NCBI RefSeq assembly: GCF_900184945.1
Contig: NZ_FXYF01000005.1
Span: 62,001-126,000, forward strand
Source of the DNA: Antarctobacter aquimaris
Lineage (GTDB): Bacteria; Pseudomonadota; Alphaproteobacteria; Rhodobacterales; Rhodobacteraceae
Length of the DNA stretch: 64,000 nucleotides
Direction: 5' to 3'
The notes under the pieces are model-generated. The model was not told the DNA's origin. It saw only the letters and a program-made list of their open reading frames with translations, and did no database searches. A program made the position numbers and the translations under genes. Below, piece by piece: positions 1 through 8,392 of the stretch. The stretch's first letter is position 1, and each line of letters begins with the position of its first letter.

Positions 1-1083
1 GTCGATCACCGGCAGGCCGTACTTGCGGCAGAAATCGAGGTCGCGCTGGTCCTGCGCCGGGCAGCCGAATATCGCGCCGGTGCCGTAGTCCATCAAGATG
101 AAGTTCGCCACCCAGACCGGGATTTCCCAGGACGGGTCCAGCGGGTGCTTTACCGTCAACCCGGTGTCGTATCCCAGCTTCTCGGCCTTCTCGATGGCCT
201 CCTCGGTGGTGCCGCCCTTGCGCATCTGCGCCACGGCGGCCGCCAGCTCGGGGTTGTCCTTTTCCAACATTTTCACAAGCGGATGGTCGGGTGACAGGCC
301 AAGGAAGCTCGCCCCCATCAACGTGTCCGGCCGCGTGGTGTAAACCTCCAGCTTTTCAAAGCCATGCACGGGGGTGCTCAGATCCCACGAGAACTGCAAT
401 CCGCGCGACTTGCCGATCCAGTTCTGCTGCATCAGCTTGACCTTTGCCGGCCATTCGTCGAGCCCGTCGATGGCGTCGAGCAGCTCGCCCGCCATGTCGG
501 ATATCTTGAAGAACCACTGCGTCAGCTCGCGCCGCTCCACCTCGGCGCCAGAGCGCCAGCCCTTGCCGTCGATCACCTGCTCGTTCGCCAGCACGGTCAT
601 GTCGACCGGGTCCCAGTTCACCACCGCGTTCTTGCGGTAGACGAACCCCCGCTCGAGGAAGTCGAGAAACAGCGCCTGCTGCTGGCCGTAGTATTCCGGG
701 TCGCAGGTGGCGAACATGCGCGACCAGTCGAGGCCAAAGCCCAGCGGCTTCATCTGGCCGACCATCGTGGCGATGTTGTCGTAGGTCCAGGTCTTGGGGT
801 GGCCGCCGGATTTCATCGCGGCGTTTTCCGCCGGCATTCCGAAGGCGTCAAACCCCATCGGATGCAGCACGTTGTGCCCGGTCGACAGCTTGTAGCGCGC
901 GATCACGTCGCCCATCGTGTAGTTGCGCACATGGCCGATGTGGATGCGCCCCGAGGGGTACGGGAACATTTCCAGCACGTAGTACTTGGGCTTGTCGCCG
1001 GTGCGGCGCGCCTTGAAGGTTTCGGCCTCTTCCCAGGCCTTTTGCCATTTCGGCTCGATTTCAGCGGGGTCGTAACGCGACAT
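1..1083 (-). CDS. leuS: Leucyl-tRNA synthetase, N-terminal part (cut by window edge)
   Basis: Charges tRNA-Leu with leucine in the cytoplasm. The visible 361 codons begin [19 protein letters not shown], the usual class I LeuRS start, and carry the HIGH-type ATP-binding signature as [11 protein letters not shown] at residues 41-51, followed by VRNYTMGD. The C-terminal part, including KMSKS, lies outside the window. The start at 1083 fits the family N-terminus. The next gene upstream on the same strand is the DUF3576 lipoprotein, but an oppositely oriented glycosyltransferase gene now lies between them. The identification is secure; only the extent is unknown. Confidence 0.97.
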   Translation of the reverse strand, partial: MSRYDPAEIEPKWQKAWEEAETFKARRTGDKPKYYVLEMFPYPSGRIHIGHVRNYTMGDVIARYKLSTGHNVLHPMGFDAFGMPAENAAMKSGGHPKTWTYDNIATMVGQMKPLGFGLDWSRMFATCDPEYYGQQQALFLDFLERGFVYRKNAVVNWDPVDMTVLANEQVIDGKGWRSGAEVERRELTQWFFKISDMAGELLDAIDGLDEWPAKVKLMQQNWIGKSRGLQFSWDLSTPVHGFEKLEVYTTRPDTLMGASFLGLSPDHPLVKMLEKDNPELAAAVAQMRKGGTTEEAIEKAEKLGYDTGLTVKHPLDPSWEIPVWVANFILMDYGTGAIFGCPAQDQRDLDFCRKYGLPVID

Positions 1084-1218
1084 GGGGCATTCTCCGGCAG
1101 GCGGGGTCTGGGGCGGGGTGATAGGGCGCGCGGGCCGGATCGTCCAGAGGAAGCGCAAATGCCGGCGGGCGGTCCCGGGGCGGTCATCGGGAGGGCGCGC
1201 AGCCGGCGGGCCGGGCGC

Positions 1219-1260
1219 CAACGCGCTTCGAAGCGCGTTGAAGGGCTTTGCAAAGCCCTT
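1219..1260. repeat. Two abutting perfect palindromes (22 bp and 20 bp)
   Basis: CAACGCGCTTCGAAGCGCGTTG at 1219-1240 is directly followed by a perfect 20-bp palindrome at 1241-1260 with a TTTGCAAA centre. They lie between the divergent leuS and glycosyltransferase starts. They belong to the same family as the four palindromes at 44910-45007 (shared arms AACGCGCTT and AAGGGC). Each would form a loopless cruciform or a tight RNA hairpin. The function is unknown. Confidence 0.9.
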
Positions 1261-1373
1261 TCCCGTCGCGGCGAAGGCACCGGCGATCGTCATCCAGCCG
1301 ATTCCCTTTTGTCGAACCTGCGTCTAGGATGCCGGCAAAGCCCGCCCGCCAGAGGCCGCACGAGGACGCGCAG

Positions 1374-2633
1374 ATGAAGATACTCCTGATCCACCAGAAC
1401 TTTCCGGGTCAATACAAACACCTTGCCCCGGCGCTGGTGAAACTGGGGCACGAGGTCGTCGCGCTGACCTGCAAGGTCAAGGAAGCCCAGGTCTGGCAGG
1501 GGGTGCGCATCGTCCCCTATGCCATCACCGGCGCCTCCTCCCCCAAGATCCACCCCTGGCTGGCGGATTTCGAAACCAAGATCATCCGCGCCACCTCGTG
1601 CTATCGCGGCGCGCAGGCCCTCAAACAGGCGGGATTCGTGCCCGACGTGATCTGCGCGCACCACGGCTGGGGCGAAAGCATGTTCCTCAAGGATGTCTGG
1701 CCCAACGCGCGGCTGGGCCTCTACTGCGAGCTCTACCACCTGACGACCGAGACCTTCGTCGACTTCGACCCGGAGTTTCCCAGCCGCAGTCCCGAAGCGG
1801 ACAAGATGCGGATCCGGATGAAGAACCTCAACAACCGGCTGCACGAGGAAGTCATGGATGCCGGCATCTCGCCGACGCGGTTCCAGGCCTCGACCTTTCC
1901 GGACCACTGGCAGGACCGGCTGACCGTGGCGCATGACGGCATCGACACTGACCTGGTCAAGCCCAACCCGGCGGCGCGGTTGCAGGTGACCGACAGCCTG
2001 ACGCTGACGCGCGACGACGAGGTCATCACCTTCATCAACCGCAACCTCGAGCCCTACCGCGGCTACCACGTCTTCATGCGCGCCCTGCCCGAGCTGCTGA
2101 AGCGGCGCAGGAATGCCCATGTCGTCCTGCTGGGCGGCGACGGGGTGTCCTACGGAGCCAAGCCGCCGCAGGGCAAGACGTGGAAACAGATCTTCATCGA
2201 CGAGGTGCGCGGCCGCATCCCGACCCCACACTGGAATCGCGTGCATTTCCTGGGCCGCGTGCCCTATGATCGGTTCCTGGCGATGATGCAGGTCAGCCGG
2301 GTGCACGTCTACCTGACCTACCCTTTCGTGCTGTCGTGGTCCCTGCTGGAGGCGATGAGCGCCGAGGCCGCCATCGTCGCCAGCGGCACGGAGCCGGTGC
2401 GCGAGGTCATGACCGAGGACGAAACCGGCTGGATGGTGGATTTCTTCAACCGCGAGGCGCTGATCGACCGAATCTGCACCCTTCTGGACGATGCGCCGAC
2501 CCGCGCGCGGCTGGGTGCGAACGCCGGCGCTCTGGTGCGCGACACCTACGATCTCAGCCGGGTCTGCCTGCCGCAGCACCTCGACTGGGTGGCTCGGCTG
2601 GGGGATCTGCCCGCCAGACCTGTCCGCGACTGA
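1374..2633 (+). CDS. GT4-family glycosyltransferase
   Basis: Predicted GT-B fold retaining glycosyltransferase of 419 residues. The N-terminus MKILLIHQNFPGQYKHL followed by LVKLGHEV is the usual Rossmann start with a nucleotide-sugar glycine region. The C-terminal donor domain has the GT4 EX7E-like region around residues 311-340 (LSWSLLEAMSAEAAIVASG then TEPVREV). Upstream in-frame ATGs exist, but 1374 is where family similarity begins. The donor and acceptor cannot be told, and there is no neighbouring polysaccharide cluster to place it in a pathway. It is the only plus-strand gene between two minus-strand housekeeping genes and has palindromic repeats just upstream, so it looks like an insertion. 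Confidence 0.85.
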   Translation: MKILLIHQNFPGQYKHLAPALVKLGHEVVALTCKVKEAQVWQGVRIVPYAITGASSPKIHPWLADFETKIIRATSCYRGAQALKQAGFVPDVICAHHGWGESMFLKDVWPNARLGLYCELYHLTTETFVDFDPEFPSRSPEADKMRIRMKNLNNRLHEEVMDAGISPTRFQASTFPDHWQDRLTVAHDGIDTDLVKPNPAARLQVTDSLTLTRDDEVITFINRNLEPYRGYHVFMRALPELLKRRRNAHVVLLGGDGVSYGAKPPQGKTWKQIFIDEVRGRIPTPHWNRVHFLGRVPYDRFLAMMQVSRVHVYLTYPFVLSWSLLEAMSAEAAIVASGTEPVREVMTEDETGWMVDFFNREALIDRICTLLDDAPTRARLGANAGALVRDTYDLSRVCLPQHLDWVARLGDLPARPVRD

Positions 2634-2647
2634 GCGCGCGCGGCATG

Positions 2648-2678
2648 AAAAAGGCCGGCCTCCACGGGGGATCCGGCC
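2648..2678 (-). terminator. Rho-independent terminator after the DUF3576 lipoprotein gene
   Basis: On the minus strand a GGCCGG/CCGGCC stem (2673-2678 with 2653-2658) is followed by five T residues (2648-2652), about 30 bp past the stop of the lipoprotein gene. The loop is long (14 nt), so the hairpin is moderate in strength. It also sits 15 bp after the convergent glycosyltransferase stop. Confidence 0.55.
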
Positions 2679-2706
2679 CTGGGATCAGCGACAAACGCCG
2701 ATGATG

Positions 2707-3219
2707 TCAGAACTTTGCGTCCTGCGAGCGCAGTTGGCGCGCGCGGGTCAGGATCGCATCCTCGATGGCCCGCACGGTGGCCGGATCGACCGGACCGGAG
2801 CGGGTCTGCAACGCGATGTTGAGCGACCGGGCATCAAGCGCCGGATCGCTGATCAGCACGGTTGCGCGATAGGCCGTGCCACCCCCCGGCGGTGTGCCGT
2901 AACCGGTTGTGATCACGCCGGTAAACGGGTCGATCGACTGGACGGGCAGGAAATCCAGCACGTCGAGCGAGGCGTTCCAGATATACCGGTTGACCGCGCC
3001 GACCCGGCCGACGTCCTCGCGCGCCTTGAAGATGTCCCAGATCGTGCTCTTGGAGCGGGCGCCGCCCTGTTCTGCGCGCAGGTCCTCTATGATGGCATCC
3101 GCCGAGGGCGTCTCAACCGGTTCGCGCGCTGCGCGCTTTCCACCGAACGCGCCGCACCCGGAGGTCGCCGCCATGATCACCACCAGGCCGGTGCCGATCA
3201 GGATTCGCGATATGCTCAT
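2707..3219 (-). CDS. DUF3576 family outer-membrane-type lipoprotein
   Basis: 170-residue lipoprotein of the alphaproteobacterial DUF3576 family; the function is not established. A short basic start, a hydrophobic core and the lipobox ATSGC (Cys at about residue 22) mark it for signal peptidase II. The mature part includes DDLRAEQ-like and STIWDIF stretches and a Ser/Asp-rich C-terminal domain (VQSIDPFTGVITTGYG). The ATG at 3219 was chosen because the signal peptide starts there; the longer open frame upstream has no such support. In relatives I recall this gene lying directly upstream of leuS, which would suggest an envelope-biogenesis role shared with the lptE region (inference). Confidence 0.8.
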   Translation of the reverse strand: MSISRILIGTGLVVIMAATSGCGAFGGKRAAREPVETPSADAIIEDLRAEQGGARSKSTIWDIFKAREDVGRVGAVNRYIWNASLDVLDFLPVQSIDPFTGVITTGYGTPPGGGTAYRATVLISDPALDARSLNIALQTRSGPVDPATVRAIEDAILTRARQLRSQDAKF

Positions 3220-3345
3220 GACGGTCCCCCGTGCCGAAAACTTCGACGCCCTGCATACAAGCGGCACGGTCCAGCGGCAAGCAAAGATGATCGGCGGGTT
3301 TTTGCGCAAGTTCCGGCGCAACACGCTGCAAACGCGCGCAAAGAT

Positions 3346-3474
3346 GGGCCACCCCCAAAACCCTTGTGACAATATCGCATCACTGATCCGCTTGTTGCGG
3401 GGGACGTTTCTGGATGGGTTGCATTGGCCACCCCCCAAAGCGCATAGAAACGTCATCAAGGCCGGAGCACCGGC
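3346..3474 (+). promoter_or_regulatory. Structured leader/promoter region of the porin gene
   Basis: The 288 bp between the divergent lipoprotein and porin starts hold several non-random elements. Near-identical direct repeats GGCCACCCCCAAAA (3347-3360) and GGCCACCCCCCAAA (3426-3439) lie 79 bp apart. A perfect 9-bp inverted repeat GACGTTTCT/AGAAACGTC (3403-3411 with 3446-3454) encloses the second repeat. A GCCGG-agca-CCGGC hairpin lies at 3461-3474. These are consistent with a regulated promoter or a leader-RNA structure. No convincing -35/-10 pair could be fixed. Confidence 0.45.
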
Positions 3475-3507
3475 TTGGTACGTGCCTTTGAACACATGAG
3501 GGAAACA

Positions 3508-4476
3508 ATGAAAAAGATCCTGTTTGCGACCACCGCGCTGGTTGCGACCGCAGGCCTCGCCGCGGCAGAAGTTAAGGTGACTGGCTCGGCTGAGATGGGT
3601 GTCATCGACGGTGATGACCTGGCGACGGCTCAGTTCCACACCGATACCGACATCACCTTCACCCTGTCGGGCGAAGCTGACAACGGCCTGACCTTCGGCT
3701 CGAAGATCAAGCTGGAAGAAGCAGCCGGCGGCATCGCAACCACCGTGGAAGACGACTTCGCCGTCTTCATCGCATACGGTGGCGCACGCCTGACCATGGG
3801 CGACACCGACGGTGCGTTCGACTGGGCCATGAAGGAAGTTGGCATCGGCGGCTCGATCGCTGACGACCACACCACCCACGCCGGCTTCAACTTCAACTCC
3901 GGCCTGGACGGCACCCACGACGGCCAGATCGCACGCTTCGATTACACCTTCGACGCGTTCTCGGTCGCCATCTCGGCTGAAATCGACGACACTGGCGTCG
4001 TTGACCCGGTCTGGGGCATCGGCTTCAAGTACACTGGCGATCTCGCCGGCCTGACCCTTGGCGTCGGCATCGGTTACCAGAGCGTGGACTTCGGCGGCGG
4101 CTTCGACGTGCAGGTTGCCGGTATCAGCCTCGACACCACCTTCGACAACGGCCTGATGGCGATCCTGAACTACTCGGAAACCGACATCGCCGGCACCACC
4201 GTCGATCATTGGGGTCTGGGCCTGGGTTACACCGTCAACGCTCTGACCGTGTCGGCCAACTACGGTGAGTACAGCTTCCCCGGTTCGCTGAAGGACAGCG
4301 GTTTCGGCCTGGCCGTGAACTATGACCTCGGCGGCGGTCTGGTCGCACAGTTCGGCTACGGCTCCAGCTCGGTCGACGTCGGCCCGGCCGTGTTCGGCAT
4401 CGGCGACGGTCGCTTCGCTGGCGCCCTCCCGGGCGACTACGACAGCTACTCGTTCGGTCTGGCAATGTCCTTCTAA
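3508..4476 (+). CDS. Porin, alphaproteobacterial (Rhodobacter-type) general diffusion porin
   Basis: Outer-membrane beta-barrel of 322 residues that should trimerise and pass small hydrophilic solutes. MKKILFATTALVATAGLAAA is a signal peptide cleaved before EVKVTGSAEMG. The mature part alternates amphipathic strands rich in Gly, Asp and aromatic residues, is acidic, and ends in the Phe expected of barrel proteins (GLAMSF). A GAGGGAAAC ribosome site precedes the ATG. Codon use is strongly biased (almost uniform C-ending codons with GCT/GGT), unlike its neighbours, which suggests very high expression. A terminator follows directly, so it is monocistronic. Confidence 0.95.
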   Translation: MKKILFATTALVATAGLAAAEVKVTGSAEMGVIDGDDLATAQFHTDTDITFTLSGEADNGLTFGSKIKLEEAAGGIATTVEDDFAVFIAYGGARLTMGDTDGAFDWAMKEVGIGGSIADDHTTHAGFNFNSGLDGTHDGQIARFDYTFDAFSVAISAEIDDTGVVDPVWGIGFKYTGDLAGLTLGVGIGYQSVDFGGGFDVQVAGISLDTTFDNGLMAILNYSETDIAGTTVDHWGLGLGYTVNALTVSANYGEYSFPGSLKDSGFGLAVNYDLGGGLVAQFGYGSSSVDVGPAVFGIGDGRFAGALPGDYDSYSFGLAMSF

Positions 4477-4498
4477 GGACACCAGCCAACTGGCTAAG

Positions 4499-4534
4499 GA
4501 AAGAGCGGGCGCTTGCGTCCGCTCTTTTCTTTTG
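4499..4534 (+). terminator. Strong rho-independent terminator of the porin gene
   Basis: Stem AAGAGCGG (4501-4508) pairs with CCGCTCTT (4519-4526) around a 10-nt loop and is followed by the T-rich run TTCTTTT. It begins 24 bp after the porin stop codon. Confidence 0.85.
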
Positions 4535-4569
4535 GAAGAACCGGGGCGCAGGAGACAAGAGACGGTGCC

Positions 4570-6030
4570 ATGACGCCCCAGCAGATCCAGGCGCAGTACA
4601 AACGCGCACTCACGCAGATTGCCCAAGGCCAGCTGGCCCCGGCGGAAACCACGCTCAAGGCCCTTCTCCTGCCGTCCAAGGGGGCGGCCGAAGTCCATTT
4701 CCAGCTGGCCCGCATCGCCGAGGCCCGCGGCGACAGCCGGGCGCAGGTCCGCGAACTGGAACGCGCGCTGGAGAAACGACCCGCGGAAAAGGCCCTGATC
4801 GAGACCGCGATCCTGGCCCACACCCGCCTCGGCAACGCCGACAAGGTGCTGAAACTCTACGACCGCCTGATCGCGCTTGAGCCGAATCCGACCAAGCCGC
4901 TGGGCGAAAAGGCGGTCTACCTGCAGAACATCGGCGACTTTGCCGCCGCCGAAAAGATCATCCTGCAACTGCTGCGCAAGTTCCCCCGCGAGGGCGAAAT
5001 CTACCGCGTGCTCTCCGGCGGCAAGAAGATGGCCAGGGGTGAGGCGCTGTTCGACCGGATGAAGACCCTCTGGAAGGACGAGGGGCTGACCGACGCCTCG
5101 CGCATGCACCTGGGCTTTGCCCTGGCCAAGGCCTGCGAGGAGGTGGGCGAAACCGACAAGGTCTTTGCCTACCTCGACCGCGCGAACCAGTTGCAGCGCA
5201 AGCTGGCCCCCTTCGATCCCGAGGAACGCACCGCCGAGTGGACCGATTTCCTCAAGGCGCAGGAGACAGACGACTACACCCCGGTGGGCGAGACACGCAG
5301 GCCCGGCGCCGTCTTTGTCACCGGGATGCCGCGGTCGGGGACCACGCTGGTGGAACAGATCATCGCCAGCCACAGCATGGCACAGGCCGGGGGCGAACTG
5401 GGCCATGCGCTGAAACAGGCGGTGCAGCAGTTCGGCCCAGCCCACAAGATGACCCCGCTAAAGGGCCTGTCCGAGGTGCGGCTGGGCCGCTGGGCCGAAG
5501 CCTATGCGCGGCTGGTCCGGCGCGACACCGGGGCCGACTCCGGCGTGGTGACGGACAAGTCGATCCAGAGCCACATGATCTTTGGCCTGATCGCGCGTGG
5601 CATGCCCGGCGCGCGCATCGTCGTGGTCCACCGCGATCCGCGCGACACCGCCCTGTCGATCTACAAGAACCACTTCAAGCTGGGCACGCACCGCTACGCC
5701 AACGATTTCGCCGACATCGCCAATGCCATCAAGATGTTCCGCGCCTCGGTCGACCACTGGAAGACCCGCCTGCCCGACCGCATCCACGAGGTAAGCTACG
5801 ACGACCTGGTCAGCGACCCGGACCCGCAGGCGCGCGCGCTGGTGGCGGCGGCGGGGCTGGAGTGGGAGGACGCCTGCCTCGACTTCCACAATGCCAAGAC
5901 CAACGTGAAAACGCTGAGCCTGATGCAGGTCCGCCAGCCGATCCACACCGGCCGGCGCGAGGCCTGGCGCAAGTACGAAACCGAACTGGCCCCCTTCATC
6001 GAGGCCTGGGGAGACACACCATGGGACTGA
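4570..6030 (+). CDS. TPR-repeat sulfotransferase
   Basis: 486-residue two-part protein. Residues 1-200 are helical tetratricopeptide-like repeats (for example AEVHFQLARIAEARGD and KAVYLQNIGDFAAAEKIILQ). The C-terminal half is a PAPS-dependent sulfotransferase with the 5'-phosphosulfate loop VTGMPRSGTTLVEQII at about residue 249 and the 3'-phosphate motif VVHRDPRDTALSIYKNHF at about 351. Such proteins sulfate peptides, proteins or glycans; the acceptor is unknown. Cytoplasmic, with no signal peptide. Its end overlaps the yggS start by 10 bp, so the two are co-translated. The porin terminator separates it from the gene before. Confidence 0.88.
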   Translation: MTPQQIQAQYKRALTQIAQGQLAPAETTLKALLLPSKGAAEVHFQLARIAEARGDSRAQVRELERALEKRPAEKALIETAILAHTRLGNADKVLKLYDRLIALEPNPTKPLGEKAVYLQNIGDFAAAEKIILQLLRKFPREGEIYRVLSGGKKMARGEALFDRMKTLWKDEGLTDASRMHLGFALAKACEEVGETDKVFAYLDRANQLQRKLAPFDPEERTAEWTDFLKAQETDDYTPVGETRRPGAVFVTGMPRSGTTLVEQIIASHSMAQAGGELGHALKQAVQQFGPAHKMTPLKGLSEVRLGRWAEAYARLVRRDTGADSGVVTDKSIQSHMIFGLIARGMPGARIVVVHRDPRDTALSIYKNHFKLGTHRYANDFADIANAIKMFRASVDHWKTRLPDRIHEVSYDDLVSDPDPQARALVAAAGLEWEDACLDFHNAKTNVKTLSLMQVRQPIHTGRREAWRKYETELAPFIEAWGDTPWD

Positions 6031-6674
6031 CAGAGATTCGCGCCCGCATATCAAGGGCTTGCAAGGCGGCGGGCCGCGCCGAGGACGCGGTCACGCTGAT
6101 CGCCGTCAGCAAGGTGCAGCCGCTGGAGCGGGTCGAGGCGGTGCTCGAACAAGGCCACCGGCTGTTCGGCGAAAACCGGGTGCAGGAGGCGGCCGGCAAG
6201 TGGCCGGAGTTCAAGGCGCGGTTCGACGGCGTCTCGGTCCACCTGATCGGCCCCTTGCAGACCAACAAGGCGCGGCAGGCCCTTGGCCTGTTCGACGCGA
6301 TCCACTCGCTCGACCGCCCGAAACTGGCGCAGACGCTGGCCCGCCTGGCACAGGAGGAGGGCCGCTGCCCCGACATCTTCATCGAGGTAAACACCGGAGA
6401 AGAAACACAAAAAGCCGGGATCCTGCCCGCAGACGCCGATGCCTTTGTCGCCGAATGCCGCGCGCTGGACCTGCCGGTGGTCGGGCTGATGTGCATCCCG
6501 CCGGTGGACGAAACCCCGTCGCTGCATTTCGCGCTGCTGGCGAAACTGGCGGAACGCAATGGACTCAAGGGCTTGTCCATGGGCATGAGCGCCGATTTCG
6601 AAGAGGCCATCGCGCTGGGGGCGACCCATGTCCGCGTCGGTTCGGCCATCTTCGGCGAGCGGCAAAAGACCTGA
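6021..6674 (+). CDS. YggS/PROSC-family pyridoxal-phosphate homeostasis protein
   Basis: 217-residue PLP-binding alanine-racemase-N-like protein of the YggS family, which buffers PLP and affects amino-acid pools without a known catalytic reaction. The PLP lysine is K31 in LIAVSKVQ. Other family stretches are FGENRVQE, HLIGPLQTNK, LSMGMSADFEEAI and VRVGSAIFGER near the end. The ATG overlaps the sulfotransferase stop by 10 bp. A dispersed TTGTACAAAA repeat begins 17 bp past its stop. In relatives this gene often lies close to leuS, which agrees with the position here. Confidence 0.95.
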   Translation: MGLTEIRARISRACKAAGRAEDAVTLIAVSKVQPLERVEAVLEQGHRLFGENRVQEAAGKWPEFKARFDGVSVHLIGPLQTNKARQALGLFDAIHSLDRPKLAQTLARLAQEEGRCPDIFIEVNTGEETQKAGILPADADAFVAECRALDLPVVGLMCIPPVDETPSLHFALLAKLAERNGLKGLSMGMSADFEEAIALGATHVRVGSAIFGERQKT

Positions 6675-6690
6675 ACGCCGCCGGCGAGAC

Positions 6691-6742
6691 TTGTACAAAA
6701 GGTACGTCTTGTACGCGAAAAATGTCGTTTTGTACAAAATCC
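6691..6742. repeat. TTGTACAAAA-bounded intergenic repeat, copy 1
   Basis: A 50-bp element with inverted ends TTGTACAAAA and TTTTGTACAA and two inner GTAC sites. It differs from the copy at 20884-20936 at two substitutions plus the A-run at the right end. Both copies begin within 20 bp downstream of a stop codon. The function is unknown; a hairpin, a protein-binding array or a mobile miniature element are all possible. Confidence 0.85.
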
Positions 6743-6773
6743 CGCACCGCGGACACCGGGCGCCCGCCCCGCG

Positions 6774-6840
6774 TTTCTTCTGGCCACAAATATCCCGGGG
6801 GGAGACTGCCGCAGGCAGGCGGGGGGCAGAGCCCCCTTCC
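6774..6840 (-). repeat. Dispersed GC-rich hairpin element, copy A
   Basis: Inverted-orientation copy: TTTCTTCTGGCCACAAATAT, then CCCGGGGGGAG, a middle CTGCC-gca-GGCAG hairpin, and the GGGGGGCAGAGCCCCC arm. It belongs to the family seen at about 24.4, 36.1, 43.6, 47.9, 50.2 and 57.0 kb. It occupies most of the remaining space before the MocR gene. Confidence 0.8.
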
Positions 6841-6892
6841 CGCCCGTCAGTCCAGATTGCGCGACCCATCAGTCCAGTCTAGCCTGCACCCC

Positions 6893-8353
6893 ATGGCCAT
6901 CCCCGTCGAAACCTTTCAGCTGACCCGGACCGCCCAGGGCACGCTTCAGGCGCGCATCCAGCAGATGGTGGCCGAGGGCATCCTGGCCGGACGGTTCCGG
7001 CGCGGCGAGAAACTGCCCTCGACCCGCAGGCTGGCCGGGCACCTGGGCGTCAGCCGGATCACCGTGACGCTGGCCTATACCGAGCTGCTGGCCAACGACT
7101 ACCTCACCTCGCGCGGGCGGTCGGGCTATTTCGTCTCCGACAACGCGCCAGAGCCGCCGGATTTCGGCGCGCCGCCGCAGCGGACGGACCGGGTGGACTG
7201 GGACCGCGCGCTGGCGCAGCGCTTTGCCGACGGGCCGCCGCTGGGCATGAGCAAGCCCGCCGACTGGACGCGCTACCGCTATCCCTTCATCTACGGGCAG
7301 GCGGACCCGACGCTGTTCGACCATGCCAACTGGCGGCTCTGCGCGGTGCAGGCGCTGGGGGTCCGCAACTTTGACGCGCTGACGCAGGACCAGTTCGATG
7401 CCGACGACCCGGAACTGGTCAGCTTCATCGCGCGGCACACCCTGCCCCGCCGTGGCATCCTGGCCCGCCCGGACGAGATCCTGATCACCATGGGCGCGCA
7501 GAACGCGCTGTGGATCGCCGCGCAGGTCCTGACCGTGGGCCGCCGCGTCGCCATCGAGGACCCCTGCTACCCGGCCCTGCGGCAACTGCTGCGCCAGTCA
7601 CGGGCGCAGGTGCAGGCGGTGGCGGTGGACGAACACGGGCTGCCGCCCCGGGGGGTGCCCGACGGCACGCAGGTGATCTTTACCACCCCCAGCCACCAGT
7701 GCCCGACCTCGGCCACCCTGCCGCTGGCGCGTCGTCAGGCGCTGCTGGCACGGGCGGCGCAGCTGGGCGCGCTGATCGTCGAGGACGACTATGAATTCGA
7801 GATGTCCTACCTTGGCCCGCCCAGCCCTGCGCTGAAAAGCCTGGATGAGGACGGGCGGGTGATCTATGTCGGCAGCTTTTCCAAGTCGCTGTTTCCCGGC
7901 CTGCGGCTGGGCTACCTCGTCGGGTCCGCCCCCTTCATCCGCGAGGCGCGGGCGCTGCGCGCCAGCGTGTTGCGCCATCCGCCCGGGCTGATCCAGCGCA
8001 CGGCGGCGCATTTCCTCAGCCTGGGCCACTACGACTCGCTGATCCGCCGTCTGGGCAAGGCGCTGGCGGCGCGGCGGCGCGTCATGGAAGAGGCCATCGC
8101 GAAATACGGGCTGGAGATCGCCGGCAAGGGCGCGCATGGCGGATCGAGCCTGTGGATGCGCGCGCCCGACGCGGTGGACACCGAGCAGCTGGCCAGGTCC
8201 CTGCGCACCGACAGCGTGCTGATCGAACCTGGCGCGCCGTTCTTTGCCGGGCAGCAGGTGCCGCGGCAGTTCTACCGGCTGGGATACAGCTCGATCCCCG
8301 CCGAGCGGATCGGCGAGGGGCTGGCGCGGATCGCGGCGGCGCTGCGTCGGTGA
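6893..8353 (+). CDS. MocR/PdxR-type regulator (GntR helix-turn-helix fused to aminotransferase fold)
   Basis: 486 residues. An N-terminal GntR winged helix (residues 15-85: RRGEKLPSTRRLAGHLGVSR) is joined to a class I aminotransferase-like domain that binds PLP. The PLP lysine lies in GSFSKSLFPGLRLGYLVG at about residue 329, with the upstream VIFTTPSHQCPT and VEDDYEFE stretches typical of the fold. Members act as PLP- or amino-acid-responsive transcription factors (PdxR, GabR, TauR). The regulated gene is not obvious: the neighbours are ribF downstream and yggS upstream. The ATG at 6893 starts the conserved region. Confidence 0.9.
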   Translation: MAIPVETFQLTRTAQGTLQARIQQMVAEGILAGRFRRGEKLPSTRRLAGHLGVSRITVTLAYTELLANDYLTSRGRSGYFVSDNAPEPPDFGAPPQRTDRVDWDRALAQRFADGPPLGMSKPADWTRYRYPFIYGQADPTLFDHANWRLCAVQALGVRNFDALTQDQFDADDPELVSFIARHTLPRRGILARPDEILITMGAQNALWIAAQVLTVGRRVAIEDPCYPALRQLLRQSRAQVQAVAVDEHGLPPRGVPDGTQVIFTTPSHQCPTSATLPLARRQALLARAAQLGALIVEDDYEFEMSYLGPPSPALKSLDEDGRVIYVGSFSKSLFPGLRLGYLVGSAPFIREARALRASVLRHPPGLIQRTAAHFLSLGHYDSLIRRLGKALAARRRVMEEAIAKYGLEIAGKGAHGGSSLWMRAPDAVDTEQLARSLRTDSVLIEPGAPFFAGQQVPRQFYRLGYSSIPAERIGEGLARIAAALRR

Positions 8354-8392
8354 CGCTTGCACCCGGAGAGAGGGGCCTTTAACGAAAACGCC

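Noticed and set aside
364-1377. Open frame opposite leuS
   Set aside because: leuS motifs on the minus strand are decisive.
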